Of a DNA stretch of 64,000 bases, positions 48,144-63,100 are shown piece by piece. The stretch comes from Archegozetes longisetosus. Lineage: Eukaryota; Arthropoda; Arachnida; Sarcoptiformes; Trhypochthoniidae. The stretch covers positions 4,979,843 to 5,043,842 of the forward strand of contig JAEMBT020000003.1 of NCBI GenBank assembly GCA_018873245.2. Reading direction: 5' to 3'. The translations under genes and the position numbers were made by a program. Under the pieces are notes generated by a model, which worked only from the letters and a program-made list of their open reading frames with translations, did no database searches and had not been told where the DNA came from. How positions within the stretch are numbered: position 1 is the first letter of the stretch; each line of letters begins with the position of its first letter.

Positions 48144-51100
48144 CTATTCTCTACTATATGCTCGATTGGAATATGGACCGGAATATATTGAACTAGCAGT
48201 AGTGCTCGCACTCTTTCTTCTTCTTCTTCGCTGTAATATACATGCCACAAGAAGTATTACAGCAAGCATCAACAGAAGACTTGCGATTGCCACTCCGATC
48301 GCAAATTTTCGCATTGAAATGCAAAATTCTTCATCAATAACTGCTTGTTTTGTTGCTGAGTCATCATCTGTCAAATAAATATAGCCTCCAGTTTAGAACT
48401 TCTCAACAAATTATTCATTATCGATTACGAAAGTAATCTCAAGTCAACTAACTTTCACTTTCTTCATCTTCAGCTTCATTTACATATAAACCTGAATAAA
48501 CTTCAATACTAAGATCTCTGACATCGTCTCTGCGCACATCAGCCAAACTGCCGTCTTCTATAACATCATTTGTGTCTCTTTTTTCACGACGCCTGAAGTT
48601 GCGACCATTTTTATCGCAATCAGGAGGCTATCAATGCATCAGTATAAGCATGAGAAATGTAATTTAATTAAAGAAAAACAGGCCAATCGAATGAAAGTCT
48701 CGAAAGACTTACCACATCTTCACAACCACCACCTTCTTTGAGGCAAAGTCTGACATTGCACTGGTAATAGACTGATGAAGTATATGGAAATTTATGTGCG
48801 TGAAATGCAACGACAGCACGAGTTAGGTTTTGGGTGTAGTCAAAGGGTCCCATTATCTCTTCATCAACAGGACAACTATAAAATATGGGAAGATTTAAGA
48901 TTGAATCTAGTTGATTTTGAGTGTAAATAATTAGATTACTAAGGAGTAAATTATAGAGTAAAATAGGTTTTGTTTAATAAATGAGCAGAGATGAGATGTA
49001 AGGTAGGTTTAGTAGATAGATTCTTACCCATCATCATTAATAAGTGGTTGTTCACCCCAATTTAATCCATCACGCACGAGGCAATTTGTAACTTTCATCC
49101 CGTATATATCTAAATATAATCAATTTCAGAAAATATCACTTAAGACCCTCCGAAAGCTTCAAATAAATCCTGACTCACGAACTTAACTAATATGGACTAA
49201 TCAGAAAGTCATACCTTGGTAATCAATTGCAATAGCAAGTGTTAGCTTGTCTCCAATTTTGACATTTTCGGCAACTATTTCATTAGTGGTGTCGGCAACA
49301 AATATTTTCATAGAGCATGTAGGCATCGGAGCCGTTGCCATAACGGGTGTTGTGCCAATCATACTGTTAATGATAAGTATTCATGAGAGTTGTTTGTTGA
49401 AAAATTCATTTGTTTAACTTGTTTTGAGGAAACGCGGCTGTTTAATAATTGATATTGAAATTTGAATAGCAGTAATTATAAATAATTCAACAATGTCAAC
49501 TTAGGTGCACACCCACATAAACTCGATTCCTTTTCTAAATAACTTTCTATTTGGGAGAAACCTTGAATAATAATTATTCCAGCTCTCAATTAGATCTCCA
49601 GTTATTTGAGTCTATTTCACTTCATACTAACTCAAACTTGCTTTAATGTTGTCAATCAATTTCTTTTCAATTAGTGTTTTTGTTTTATTTATCATCTGCT
49701 TTATTCGGATGACTACAACCTATTTGGATGACTACAATCTATTTGCAGATCTCATTTAGAATCTGATTGGCTTTAAGGAGTGTTTCCCCTGAACTGACAT
49801 AAGCAAATGTATAAAAAGATAAAGAATAGCATTAACTACTTGATCCTGTTTGAAGCATGACATGACATTTACACTGAGCGGTCTTCTTTCTTAGCTGCAT
49901 AATTGAAGTGACGTTTGGATTTAGCAATTCTGCTATTAGTATAAGTGTCGCATACAGAGTCCTATTATGTCATATGCTGTTTGTGTTCATATCAATCCCT
50001 TAGGGTTTCTATTAACAAGCTTTATTAAGATCTGTGATGCCTGTGTGGTTATTTAAATTGGTTCCAGTCGCTAATTCTGTATTAGTTGGCATTGAGAACT
50101 CAAGGCGAAAACCATTTCAATTCTCTATTGTTCGCAAACTTTCCTTCTTTTAGAAATATTTGCATTAATCCTAAATTTTAAATTCTATTCTTATTACTTC
50201 GGGCATAATAGGCACTGATGAAAAAATGTTTAAACTTTGCCATTAATAATCACAGGTATTGGTTGAACACAGTCTTCAAGTGTCAGACTTGTCGGAAGAA
50301 GACTGTCTCTTATAAATATTCTTATATTATTTCTTTGTGACTCAGTCAATTGATTGAATGATTCAATTACTCGAAAGTTTTGGTCTTTTGGATACCAGAG
50401 GCGAAGTTGAAGGGACTGTAATCGTCGAAGCGTTGCATAAAAGGTGATGTACATTGTTATTAGTGTTTGGTCGGTACAAGCAATTTTCAGTTATGGTATG
50501 CCTAATACTTAGAATGCGTACTCACTCAAAGCAGAATAAGAAGAATCAGAAGAAGTTAAAGCGAAAGAAGGAGAAGCAGTCGAAAGAGAAGGGAATAGAG
50601 TTGAATAGATTTAGTTGAAGGGATCGAGTGAAAAGATTTTGTGTTATTAGAAATACATTTTGCAGTGGTTATGCAACAAGCTTTAAGTTAGTGTCGACCT
50701 TGAGTGGGGTTCGATAAACATCCTTGCGATCCCCTATCGAATACCTGATACCCCCACTTGATTTCAGTGACTTTTCTCAAATGGCTAACCCAGCATTCCA
50801 TTAAAATAAGGTTCATCAACCACTGCCATCGTCTGCGCTTCCAAATATTGCATAACATTAACGTTTTTACTGTTTTATAATTTTATCTATAAATATATGC
50901 ATATATGACAATATGACAGATGATAAACAGACTCGCTTACATTGTGACCAATTTGGGACAAAAAAGACTAGCAATTGAGAATGAGATGCCGGAAAATTGT
51001 TGCATATGCATAGCGTGTCCGATTGCTTATATTTTCATCACTTAAAAAATACTTATTTTCTGACTGTTCGGTTGCTATATCTATATTTTTGTATTTTACC

Positions 51101-54100
51101 AACAAAATTTTCATCCTAACTACGCTAAATTAAACCATTGTCCTCAAACGCTTGGCGGATTTACCACCATTTTTGCATTGCTGCTTCTATTCAGGTAAGT
51201 GGTAATACATGATAATTGGTTATGAATCAAACAGTTCGGGAAAAACGCTCAACAGTCTCCATAAAAGGGGCAAATAAGAAGAGGAAAACAGAAATAAATT
51301 TCCACAATCACGAAGTGTTAGTAAAGACACGAAATGCTTTAAATCTTAAGAAATTCAATATGCTTTTAAAAAAATTCATGAGAGGCACACTTTAGTTACT
51401 GGACTTAATATATGATGTTTAACAACATTCCTCCGAACATCAGAGACAACAAATGATCCAAAGAATAATTTCCGTTGTTGTTATTAAGCCAAGAGATATT
51501 ATATGTAATGCCTAAAAGTTAAGTTAAGCCCTGAAATTAAGTCTGACTTCTTAATCGTATTCAATAGCCTTCTCGGAATTTTGAGCAAAAAATAATAACT
51601 AATTTAAACTTTGCGATGGGCTGTCACTTTGAATAAGTTTCGAAGAAATATATTCAGTTTCTCCAAGCAGTTCTAGCATTAGGTGAATTTTTCATGAACA
51701 CAAGACTGGCATTAACTATGAAAAATGTTCTGGCATTTGATCTTTTCTGTTGCAAACTGAATTTAAGTCAGTGTATTTCAAACAGATCTGATTAATGGTA
51801 TTAAATAGAGGTATGATAAGGGCATCAATTTACAACTACTAATCGCATGTTCCTCTATCGCTTTTATCAATTAAAAGCCCAACAACTTCTAATCAATAGA
51901 TATCTACGCGTAAAATATGCTTCCAATAACTCAAATCAAATCTCATTTCACTTCTTTAGCTTCTAAGTCTGATTTTGAATTCCTTCAAATCTTGTTTCTA
52001 TCGTTAGAAAACTTAAATCGAGAATGAGATAAGTTTTCGCTTTTTATCCGTATTATTCTGAAATCTTGTATTTAATAGTTGTTAATCTGGTTTTAATGGT
52101 CTAATAATTTAAACGAAATAATTTATCAAAACGTTTGACTAACAGAAGATGTTCGTGAAAATTAGACTGACTGATTTCCTTTCCTGTTTGCTTGCTCAAT
52201 ACTTTAGACTTTTAGATATAAATATTAAAAATTAAATTTCCTCTAAGACATCAATTAAGCTGTTTTAAAATTGTTCCTCATTCAAAAGTTTAACCTTCAA
52301 TGAGTACAATATTATAATAGAAATAAGAAATAAAGAGAAAAATACAGGTTTATCCTATTTATAAGAATATTGCCTAGTAAATATAATCAATATTGGCATT
52401 ATGTCGGGTTAGTGCTATAAAGTTGTGCATCTAATTCAGCTTAGATTATAAGATAAGACTTTATAGCAGTGAGCGGACTATCAGGACATAACTATTTTTA
52501 CTTGAGAGCATAATTTATTATTAATACAAATTCTCATGGATTAAAACATTGAACACATTTTTCACACTATAAATCAAAAAATGATTGATTCAAAAATGTT
52601 TGATAATTGTTTGGCATGAAGTTTAGTAAAATAAATGATATGTCGGATTTGGTTCATTAAACCCTTTGAAAGTAGATTTAAGTGAAATGTGAGCTGTTTC
52701 ATGTTTAATATAATAGTCCTTATTAACTACTAATAAGTTTATTGATTTTATCAGTTCATGTTAATTAATCCTTTTAAAACTGGTATATCTTAAAAATTCT
52801 AAATTCACGATAAACATGTCTGAACACAAGATTAATTTGAAACTACAGTCAGAAGTTAGTGATTTCTTAGAAAGTTAAGCAAAACTATTTTTATTACCCG
52901 TCAATTCCCACAATTATTTATGCATTAACTTATTGCTCAGATTCATTTTATCTCACAATTAGAAGTCAAAAAATGTCTCACAAATCATATTGATTTGCAT
53001 AATATTGAGAAACAGAGAGCAAAGCTTGGGGTTAAGTGAAATTTCAATTATCGATAAGAGGAATGTTTGCATAAACCTAAAAAATGATTCGGTCTCGTGA
53101 TCACGAAATAGTGAATAGGTTTTGTCAACTATGTTATTGTGACTCGCACTCATTCAAACAACAGATTAAGAGTTAAGAATTGAAGGACGAAAGGTATGTA
53201 ATGCATCATAATGCAATTGTGATTGTGTCACGATATCACCATAACTGTTGTCTGATTCTTTTGTATTTTCATTTTCAAGCTCAATGCCATTTAGCGCCGA
53301 TGTTTATTACCATTGGATATAGTACTGAATGTATAGTACTATTGGATATAGTCTTATCATTAACAAAGCTAAGTATATGATTACAGTTGGAGTATAAGAA
53401 ATGTAATGCAAATAGCTTTGATATGGTACTATTTGATGCGTCCTCTCAAAACTCAAATTGTCAATTATTAGTTTGCCTAAAGCCATGTCATTGAAGGCAT
53501 TAGTGGCAAACGAACAACAGATGAATTGGCGTGTTTATTTACCTCACATTAAATCCATTAGAAATCCTCTTTTCTCTAGTTTGATATCTGCATCTTATGT
53601 GATAACCTCTTCCCTGGTTAGTAACAAGTCGCCGATGGGGTTGAACCACTACAGTATTGAAATATTCCACTCCATCATCCTATTAATTAGAAAGTTTTAC
53701 AATCATCTCACCATAAGATTCTTTCTCGTAAAATAGTTTCTAAGACTCTTTCACCATAAGATGTTTCTCTATCACTAATACTTTTGATGTTATTGAGTAT
53801 ATTATCCTTTGATAAAAGTATAATAATTATCAATGTGTATATTGCATGCATCGCAATATTAACACAACGATTGTTCAATTATATAAATGAACAGATAGCG
53901 CAAAAGCATTTCAAATGAAACTTCGTAATGAACTTCAAAGCTAAGGGAAAACTTACCACATCAGTGCTCATTGTATTGCATGAACGTAAGGGTAACTTAT
54001 AGCTGATATTTGACACTTGGGTATATTCAACCATACACGACGAGTTTTTTGATAATCCTTTCGGGTATATCATGCCATTGAATTGATTTGGTGTGCTTAG

Positions 54101-57100
54101 TGTCACCAAAATATCGTTGCTGTTGCATTCTATGTGCACGTCTGATACCAGTCCAGACAACTCTATAGGATTATACAAACAATTTGCTTAATAATACAAT
54201 TTATGAGATCGTTTCAGTACAACTTTATTGGCTATCTGTCAATAGAATAAGTTTGCTTTCTATAATAATACGCTAACTTTACTTATGAGCTGAACAGCTC
54301 GTTGTGATGCAAATTCTAGTTTCAATCAAAATCTAGCATAATTTCCTACTCAATTGTTCATAATTTCTATTCTACTGCATAATCATTTGAAATGTTAGCT
54401 TTGATCCAATTATGATATCAAATGTGACAATTATTGTGTGTGAGTTCCGCATCTGGATTATTAAAAAAGCTTATATTTTCTTATGATGGACACAACTCTA
54501 AGTTTGAACTGACTGGAGTTTGTGTTGAATATAAATAATGCTGGTATACATGAATAAATGACTTCTTCTACAATATGGGGGACATCGGCACTATATTTGA
54601 AGGTTCATTCCCCTTGTTCTGTTGATGGGGATCAGAACACTATAAGGGGATACTAAATAGTAGTTCTTCTCTTATGCAGTTATGCATTGCTGAACTTTGT
54701 TGGGTAACAACAGCGAGTCTTATGCTATGCCTCTCAGCTAACCTGTTCTCAGTTTTACTTTCAATCTGAAAAATGCAACTTTTCCCTAACCAATACACTG
54801 ATTCTGTCTCAATTACATGACCTTTTACTATAGAGCATCACTTTTTACTACCAAAATTCATTTCTTTACAAATAACTTTAGCTTTTTAATTAACAAACAT
54901 TTCTCTCCATTATGTCCTACTCTAACAACAACCTTACCTATAAGAATAAATCATAATAATTATCTGGTGCTCATTCACCCTGACCTTACACTTGGTTGGT
55001 GTCAAGGGTGCAGCGCTTTCACCTTTTCTACTAAGCATTCTTGATTATACGGCGCGACGCCATAGCGCTAAATACAAATTCGACCAATTTTGTACTACAT
55101 TTATCAAACAAAATGTCAAGAAGTGGAAACTAATGCCCCCAAAAGACATCTATTCGACTCTTTTCTTCTATTGAACAGTGCTTAACATAACTAATGACTT
55201 AAGTGAGCGCAACAATCATATCTCTGCTAAATTTCAAACAACAAATAAACTCGTAGTACACCTTTCTTTATACTTATACAATACGAATACACTTATATAA
55301 TACTTATATATTTATATAATACTCATATATTTATATACTATCGTGACTCTGTGAACATCTGCATTTCTAGTGAATTTTCTATTTTCTATCAAAGTCAAAG
55401 TTTGCTATTGAGGCCAACGGCCCGCTTCATAACGGCAAAGATTAAAGTGTTGGGAGGTTTGTCTTGCATTTCTAGAGTATTTGCACTTTTTTTATACACT
55501 AGTACTCAAATACATGCCTATAAAAAAGTAAAAGTTCTTTACTCATGTTCTCTAATGTCTAGCTTTGTGCACAAACACAAAAGTAAAATATCTCGTAATA
55601 CCATTGAGTGCGATAGACAAAAGAAAAGAGAGAACAACTGAATCGCTATAAGACACTCTAATACGTCAGTAAGCGGATGGTATAACTTTCACATTTGGCT
55701 TTCTATTGTCAAATGGCTGCTTTGTTAAAATATGAATCTGCAAAACTTGTCTGAGCTAACTTTCACTTATTTGATAGGCAAACAGGCATCCCAAAGTACC
55801 TTAAAGTGAAACTTCAATTTAATCAGTGACAATATTGAAACTCATTGAAGCAGCACTACAACAGATACAAAGTGTGTGGTATTCAAATAATCGCAACGCG
55901 CAATTCAATCAGGAGTTGCTTTTCTTTCATATTCATTTTAGAATTGAATTCCCAAAAAGTGTTCAACAATAATCTTTTTATGGAACTTCTATCTATTTTG
56001 TCTCTACTTCTTTGCCTCCACTTCTTTGCCTCTACTTCTTTACATCAAGTCTTTTATTGTCTGCCGCATCGCTTAGATTAAATTCGCGTTTATTTTGTAT
56101 TAAGAAAAATACAATAATAATTCATTTTCCATTGAAGATACGTCGACCCTAATTACTGCTTATCTGATCATATCCTGTTAGGTCAGCATCACTAGAAATG
56201 GCAGCCGACAAGCGTCCAAAAAATTGACGGCAAATTTTTTCAAAATCATGTCTCTATGAGTAATAAGTCTCTTCACTTGAATCGAAAGTTGAATTACTGG
56301 CTTTCTATTACGGAAATTGACTGAAGGCAATTCGTAGATAGTTAGTTATATTTTCCTTACTTGTATCGATATAACTACAGCTCGTATATTACATCGCTTC
56401 AGATCACATTAGAGTACATTTTTAAGACAGCGATCACTCATTCTTCCAAACAATATTTGATTGACCATACTTTGCTTGACCTTTTAATGCAAAAGACCTT
56501 TTTCATACTGAACAACTCAATGCGATATAGTTAAACACTAAGGGGAGAATGACTTGATAGAAGTTTGAGAAATCATAAGTTTGTGAGAATTATAATGATT
56601 ATGTTAATTGACAAGAGAAATATTTATTGCGTTACTCTATAATCATTCAATGTGAATTGCATGTTAGCTAGAGGTTCTGGTCAAACTGCAATCTAGCATG
56701 TAATAGATTTTAAAACGAAGACGTCCTTTCGCAAAAACTACCTCTAAAAAACTACGTCTAATTTACTCGTTCACTTCTTACATAACTGACTTTCCAATAA
56801 GGTTGCACTCACTCTAATCACACATAATGCTATATGTTAGCAAGAACTACTTCATAAAATCCTAAGTTATGGTCATAAACGGTGATCAATTGAGTGAAAT
56901 TCATACTTGGAGCGCATACTCGCCTATTGTACTGCCGACTGACCGTCAGGGAAGACATGTAATTTTTGCTCAATTATTATTGTGAACATATTACAGAGCA
57001 CGCACTTAAACATATTTCAAAAGAAGCTATAAACTCACTCAAACTGATCATAATATACTACACGAGCATATAATGAAACTAGGATTTAGTCTGAAAATAG

Positions 57101-60100
57101 TTCTAATTTGTTTTCTCTGATGACTAAATGGTAGAGTACGTGAATTGACTTAAAATACACCAAAAGCTACAATAATGATTTGTAAACTCACAATTATAGC
57201 ATTAAACAAAGGCATATTTTCAACTCACATTCAAGGTTTCCAAATAGTTTAAATAATCTGTGCATTAGTTTTCTAACCACTGCTCTCAATAATTTATTAT
57301 GCATTTTATAAATTCAGTTTTTATATAAATCACATTTAATTATATTTTAAATTTTATTTGATATGCTTTTCATGTGAATCCTTTTCACTAATGCAAAGTT
57401 GATGCTTTAAGATATTACTCAAAGACTAATATGAAATTATTATGCATGAAGTAAAGCATCATTGGCTTGGTTATGGCAAATGCACGTAAGCTTGCTTCAA
57501 AATATTTTATTAAAGCTTTTTTTGACATTAGAGCCCTCGCCCTTGTCTGTCATATCTGCAGGTGAAATACAGGATTATCAAAATACCATATCCTTATATA
57601 TAGACAGCAGTAAATAATTACATATTTTAAACAATATCAAAACAAAAACATACGCATAATTAAGATATTGAAACTTTCATCAATACTAATTTCTTGTCTC
57701 ATTTATAAAGATGAAAGTTTCAGTTTCAGACATCTCATCACTTGTTTATTATGAAGTGCTTGTCTTACATTTCACCATGTAATGAGTCTGAATATGAAAC
57801 TAAACATCACTTTATTCAGAATTAAATGTTCAAATATTTCAATGTGGATACAAGATATATGTTTTTGATACGACACTTCAGAGCAAGTTTTACGAATTCG
57901 TTCTGATAAATAATTTTCACGATTATTCAGTCGATTATTTCTAGATCTTATCGATGAAATATTAGCCGCAATGAAGATGCATCAGTTGCGATAATAGGCC
58001 TTAAGTTATGTAAAAGATATGATAACAAGAAGCATAAAATACTAAATAATGAAAAGGCAGACAGTTTGAAAAGTTTGTTCGACTAAGCCCTAGTATAAAA
58101 TACATATTACTCATAAAAGTGGACGTTAACTTAAAACATCAACATGATCATTTTCTATTGAGCATATCTTTTTCCAATAATTGCCTTACTCATTAAGATT
58201 CGACAAATTATGATTGAATTGTTTCGTGGTCGAATGGTATGATCAGAAACAACTTGAGCCAAATAAGGATTTGTGCTTAGCATAACTAACAAAACTCAAA
58301 GATTACGCTATCGGTATGGTATAAATTTGTGAAAATTAGTTGTTAGTGAACATGAAACTAGATTCCATATCCCACACTTTGGCTAACCTTCGCTTGATTA
58401 AGGTGAAGAGGAAAGGCAGACAGAAAATAAGAGACTATAATGTCTGAATTGTAACCCAATACCAACGTGAAGAGGGTTTTAAGTGTACCATTTTCTCCAA
58501 GCACCTAATATAGTGTTTGAGAGATGAAAAAGTCACTGCAGGCTACTCTAAGAATGATGAGTTGACCAAATTCTTATCATTAAACTAAAATTATTTCATT
58601 GGGTCGAATAATAAACCCAAATCTACTGAAAGCCTAACGTTCTCACAAAGTGCTCACTTTCTCTTTTTGACAGCTGAAAGAAATTTATTTAATAGCAGTA
58701 GTGGATCTCAAGAAAAGATCCGCGTCTACACGAAGTGGAGGCAGAAGAGCCCCAATTTATTTGGCTATTATAGCATTAAGAAGAGCGGCAACAAGTAATA
58801 CACACTTGATCCTGACGGTAGACTCGAAATGAAATGTAAAATGCATTATATTTCATTAAAAGTTATTGCATTATAAGCATTTCTCCCTTGAACTTTGACT
58901 GTCAATTACTCAAAGCCGAGAAGTTTTCAATTGACTTGAACCCAAGTAAATCAAATAAATTAAAGTGAATTTAATTTAAACTTTGTTTTTCAAATGAAAT
59001 ATGGTTGAATTAGAATTTAAAATAAATAGTTGCATTAAAGATGAACAGAATTTGAGTGTAAAAAATGAAATAACAAGTTATCGGTTAACCTGTCAAATGG
59101 ATGGCAATATAAGTTTGAGAGATTTTAGTCACCCATGAAAGTTTGGCTTTAAAATCCACTAATAAAACCCAACATATAGCAATTGGCTAACTTACAAACA
59201 TAACATTAAGTCAGTGAAATGCGGAACACCTTAAGGCATCCCAAGGGAACATTTTCACTGTCACCACGGATTCGGTTTTGCGCTACAACTTATGACACTT
59301 ATAGCTTACTAATAACCATTATCATTAACTCAATCCTAACAAGTAATTAATTGTCTTAAGGCATACCAGCCATGTTTTGCATTTGCATCATTGCAAGACT
59401 GGAGATATTGAAACTTGAATTTTCTTTTATCTCTTTTCATCATCGTTTGTAGCCTTTTCTTTCGTGTTAATGCATCGCATGCAATAACGCCTACTAAGAA
59501 CTGAACTAAGAGCTCAACTAAGAACTCATTGCTATACAACTGAAATAAACTCTCATCTCATCTTCTTATAATGAACAGATGATTTTTGAAATTGCTTTTT
59601 CTTAAGCTTATCAACATAACACTTCCTTAGTTTAAAGTTACTTACCCGACTTGGGTGAAAGCAGTTGAGGTGATGTATGTGTTATACTATTTGCATTCTC
59701 CGACCCAATCCTTTTGTTCAGTGCCTGCAAACGAGATAAAATGTTTGAATATATTTTCTTTGATTACTATCACTCCTGAAGCTAGTTTTGAAGCTAGTTT
59801 TAAAGCTAGTTTAATTCAAATTATTCTTAATAAAAACAAATTGCGTTTTTAATCAACAATAGCATTGTTTGTCAATGTCATGTATGATAATTCTTTCGTC
59901 TCTCTAACACGACATCCTTTGAAGATAAAAAATTAAAAAATAAATTTTAAAATTGCAGAATAGACTAACTGCTACCTCATAGAATATTGTCGTGAATAAC
60001 GCTATTTCATGATATTCGCATTTTAATCAATACTATGATCGATTGAAAGAGAGTGAATAGCTTTCGAAAGAACAACTATGAATAGTTATGACTAGTTATT

Positions 60101-63100
60101 GATACGATGTTGAACAAGGTCTTGGCTAACACGTCGAGTTAGTCTGGCAGCGAGCCTTCATAATAAAGTCGATAATAAAAAAATTCTATTACCATAATTT
60201 GCGACCATAAAATAATTTAATACGTTCTTAGAGCACAAAACTAAAATATTGCCATTGTAAAATCAAAATCATTTTTGAACACCTGCCCTATTCCTACTTT
60301 TCAAAATTATACTTTTATTTTTTCAAGTTCATTCCTATACGTTCATAAACTTGCCATTCCTTTAGTCATAACTGTATTTCAGAGTATAATTAGGGTTTTT
60401 CTTCAAATAAATGAGCTTTTTATTGACAAATGTAATAACTTACTAATGACAACAGAGTAGGAAGTCATTCAATATCTCCCAAAATTCACTTGTGATACCT
60501 ATCTGCGTATCTGAAATTTATGTTTCACGATCATTTCGAGAATACGCTTATTCTCAAATTGACATCTGATACGATGCGTAGGAAATACTGAGATATTCTC
60601 ATAATAAAAAATATTAGCAATAACTTATTCTCAATTAAGATAAGGAACATCAAAGTATATGCGCAAAGACTACGCTATTCCAGTAAGAAAAAAGGTCAAA
60701 ATTCCAGTATCAAACTGACCGATAATAAGGATTAAAAAAGAATTTAACAATTATTAGAAAGTTATAATTAGTTCGTAAGCGCAAAATTAGACTCTTATCA
60801 AAAAGCAATTAAGTGAAAAACTTAGTTTGACGCAGAGCTAAATGGAAAAATTGAATTATCATGACTTGTTTCTAAACTATTGTAAGCTAGAATAAACTCA
60901 AAACTTCTTAAAATTGATTACTAATTGAAAGCGGAAAACTTCTTATCAAAATGGCTTATCACTCATTCTTATAGAAATAGAAGTTGTTTTTGCATTAATT
61001 TGCTTTATTTACTTTAAACTTTCGTTAATTGATTAATGAATAATAGCATGAATAAGTGTTGTTTAAAATTCCTCAACACATGAATAATATATTTGGTAAT
61101 CAAGTTTTTCAAGTATTACTTCAGCTAAAATCAAATAAATTTAGTTTTAAAATCGAAACAAACAGGGAGAAATACTGATTGGATCTGAATAAGGTAATGA
61201 TATAGAAAGCTATTCTGAAATTAATAATCACTCGTGAGGTTTGGTATTATGTTTGAGGTGTGGTTTAAGTTATCCTTCTTATGCAAATGTTGGGAAAAAG
61301 CCCTACTATATTATAAAAAACCACTTTGAATTGCATTCCTTTATATTTGAACTTTGCAAACAAAAACGAGAACTCCTTTTCTCAGTAAAACTACTGAACT
61401 AAACTTATCTTAACTTAACTATGATTTTCAAACTAAAAGCACTAACGTTTTTAATATTGATTATTATTATTGTTGTTGTTGTGAGTCTAAGAAAAAGGGG
61501 GAGTTGTTGATCAACTTTGATGAACGTGATTTAAATCTTTAATAATATTGAATTTGTTGTTGCAAAAGGTTGTTGCACTCTTAGTTCTTGGTTTCGAGAT
61601 CTGCTCTTCAATTGGCAATCTCGATTTGCTTCTCAATCGCCAATAATCCTAACTATAAATGGTATTTTGTCAATATTTCCTCTTTTGTAGCACAAGGTCA
61701 ACTAATTCAGATTTATTATCCTTTTACTGTGTTCTCCACTCAAATTGTAGTTTATGTAAAGATTCATATTACGCCTGTCACATAAGTCTTCAAATAAAAC
61801 TAATACTTATATTTTAGGTAAAATTAAGTGTTGACATTGGTCTTACTCGTATTGGAGTTGAAATCTTTTCCTAAATCTTGACATAAACAGTATCATAAAC
61901 CAGTTTAGAGACATTTCCTGTCTAATTGCTAGATGAAAATATAAGATGAGTCTAAATCCTCACACGCTAACTAAACATCGGTTTCCACTATAAGCACTAT
62001 CTCTCGAGACTCATTAAGAATCAGTACCAAACCTTTATCACTAATAAGATGTCAGCTTGATTAAGACGCCTGATTTGGGAAGGAGTAAACCCACGCCAGA
62101 TTAGAATTTAAAAGAGCCATCTTAAGTATGGGTAATATTTCTATAATTTTCCTTTCCTGTTTCATAATTTGACTTGCGTTTAAATTTGGTTTCACAACCT
62201 ATTCAAATTTACTACTCCAATACTAACCTCTCACTGACATTGACATTGAAGACATTAAGCAACAAATTACCTCAGTCTCTATTCAGCTATCATTTCACTT
62301 TACAACTGTTCACTTCCTCAATTTTGCGCTCTAAACTTTGTCAAATAAGTTTCGCTAAAATAAGCAATTGATAGTGAATCTACATATAATATTTTCTAGA
62401 CATCTATGTGTAAAATACGTCAAACAAGTTGTCATACTCTATTAATTTAAGTATCGCTTGCCTCTTGTCTATACAACTATCAAACCTAACTACTCTCCAC
62501 GCCAATTCAATGAACATCGATTTGTAGATAATGTACATTTTCCGCATATTTATTTATTTATTTCCTAAATCGTTCTCAACGTCTAATAACAACACCTACA
62601 ATTCAACCATTTACAATAGTGGTTAATCGTTTAAATCAGACATCTTCTGAAGTCTGAAACTCCCCTTTTTAAGCAATGTTGCAGCTTTGGTTCCTAAGGC
62701 TAATATAACGGTGAATCTTAAGGTTAGCAAATTACCCTTTCCCTGCCGAGGCATTTGCTAAGCCTTTAGATAACCCACACAGCAAATAGTTTACATAGTG
62801 ACGATATGAGCGTTACTTGCATACATTATCCTTATTTCTCTTTTTTATAACTCTGCCCTCTTTCCATTTTAATACTTAAGCAAAAAACTCTACACTCATA
62901 CCAGTAGTCCTTCACACTCTTAATGTTCACAATATTTGTTCTTTAACTTATTAATACTCTCCCCTAATCGTCTATCACTAACTTCTATCGCTAACTTTCC
63001 TAAACTAGTGTCTAACTACACCTCCGTATTCCCTATCCTACCTGAATCGGAAACATTAAAATGCTAATTACATTTCTCTCTAACATATATTTACGGATAA

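Noticed and set aside
51180..51205. Consensus splice donor TTCAG|GTAAGTGG on the plus strand
   Set aside because: It lies antisense in a ZP-gene intron with no supporting exon.
54817..56081. Several 60-96-codon plus-strand frames
   Set aside because: They lie antisense inside the ZP-gene intron, with no domains and low-complexity, AT-driven composition.
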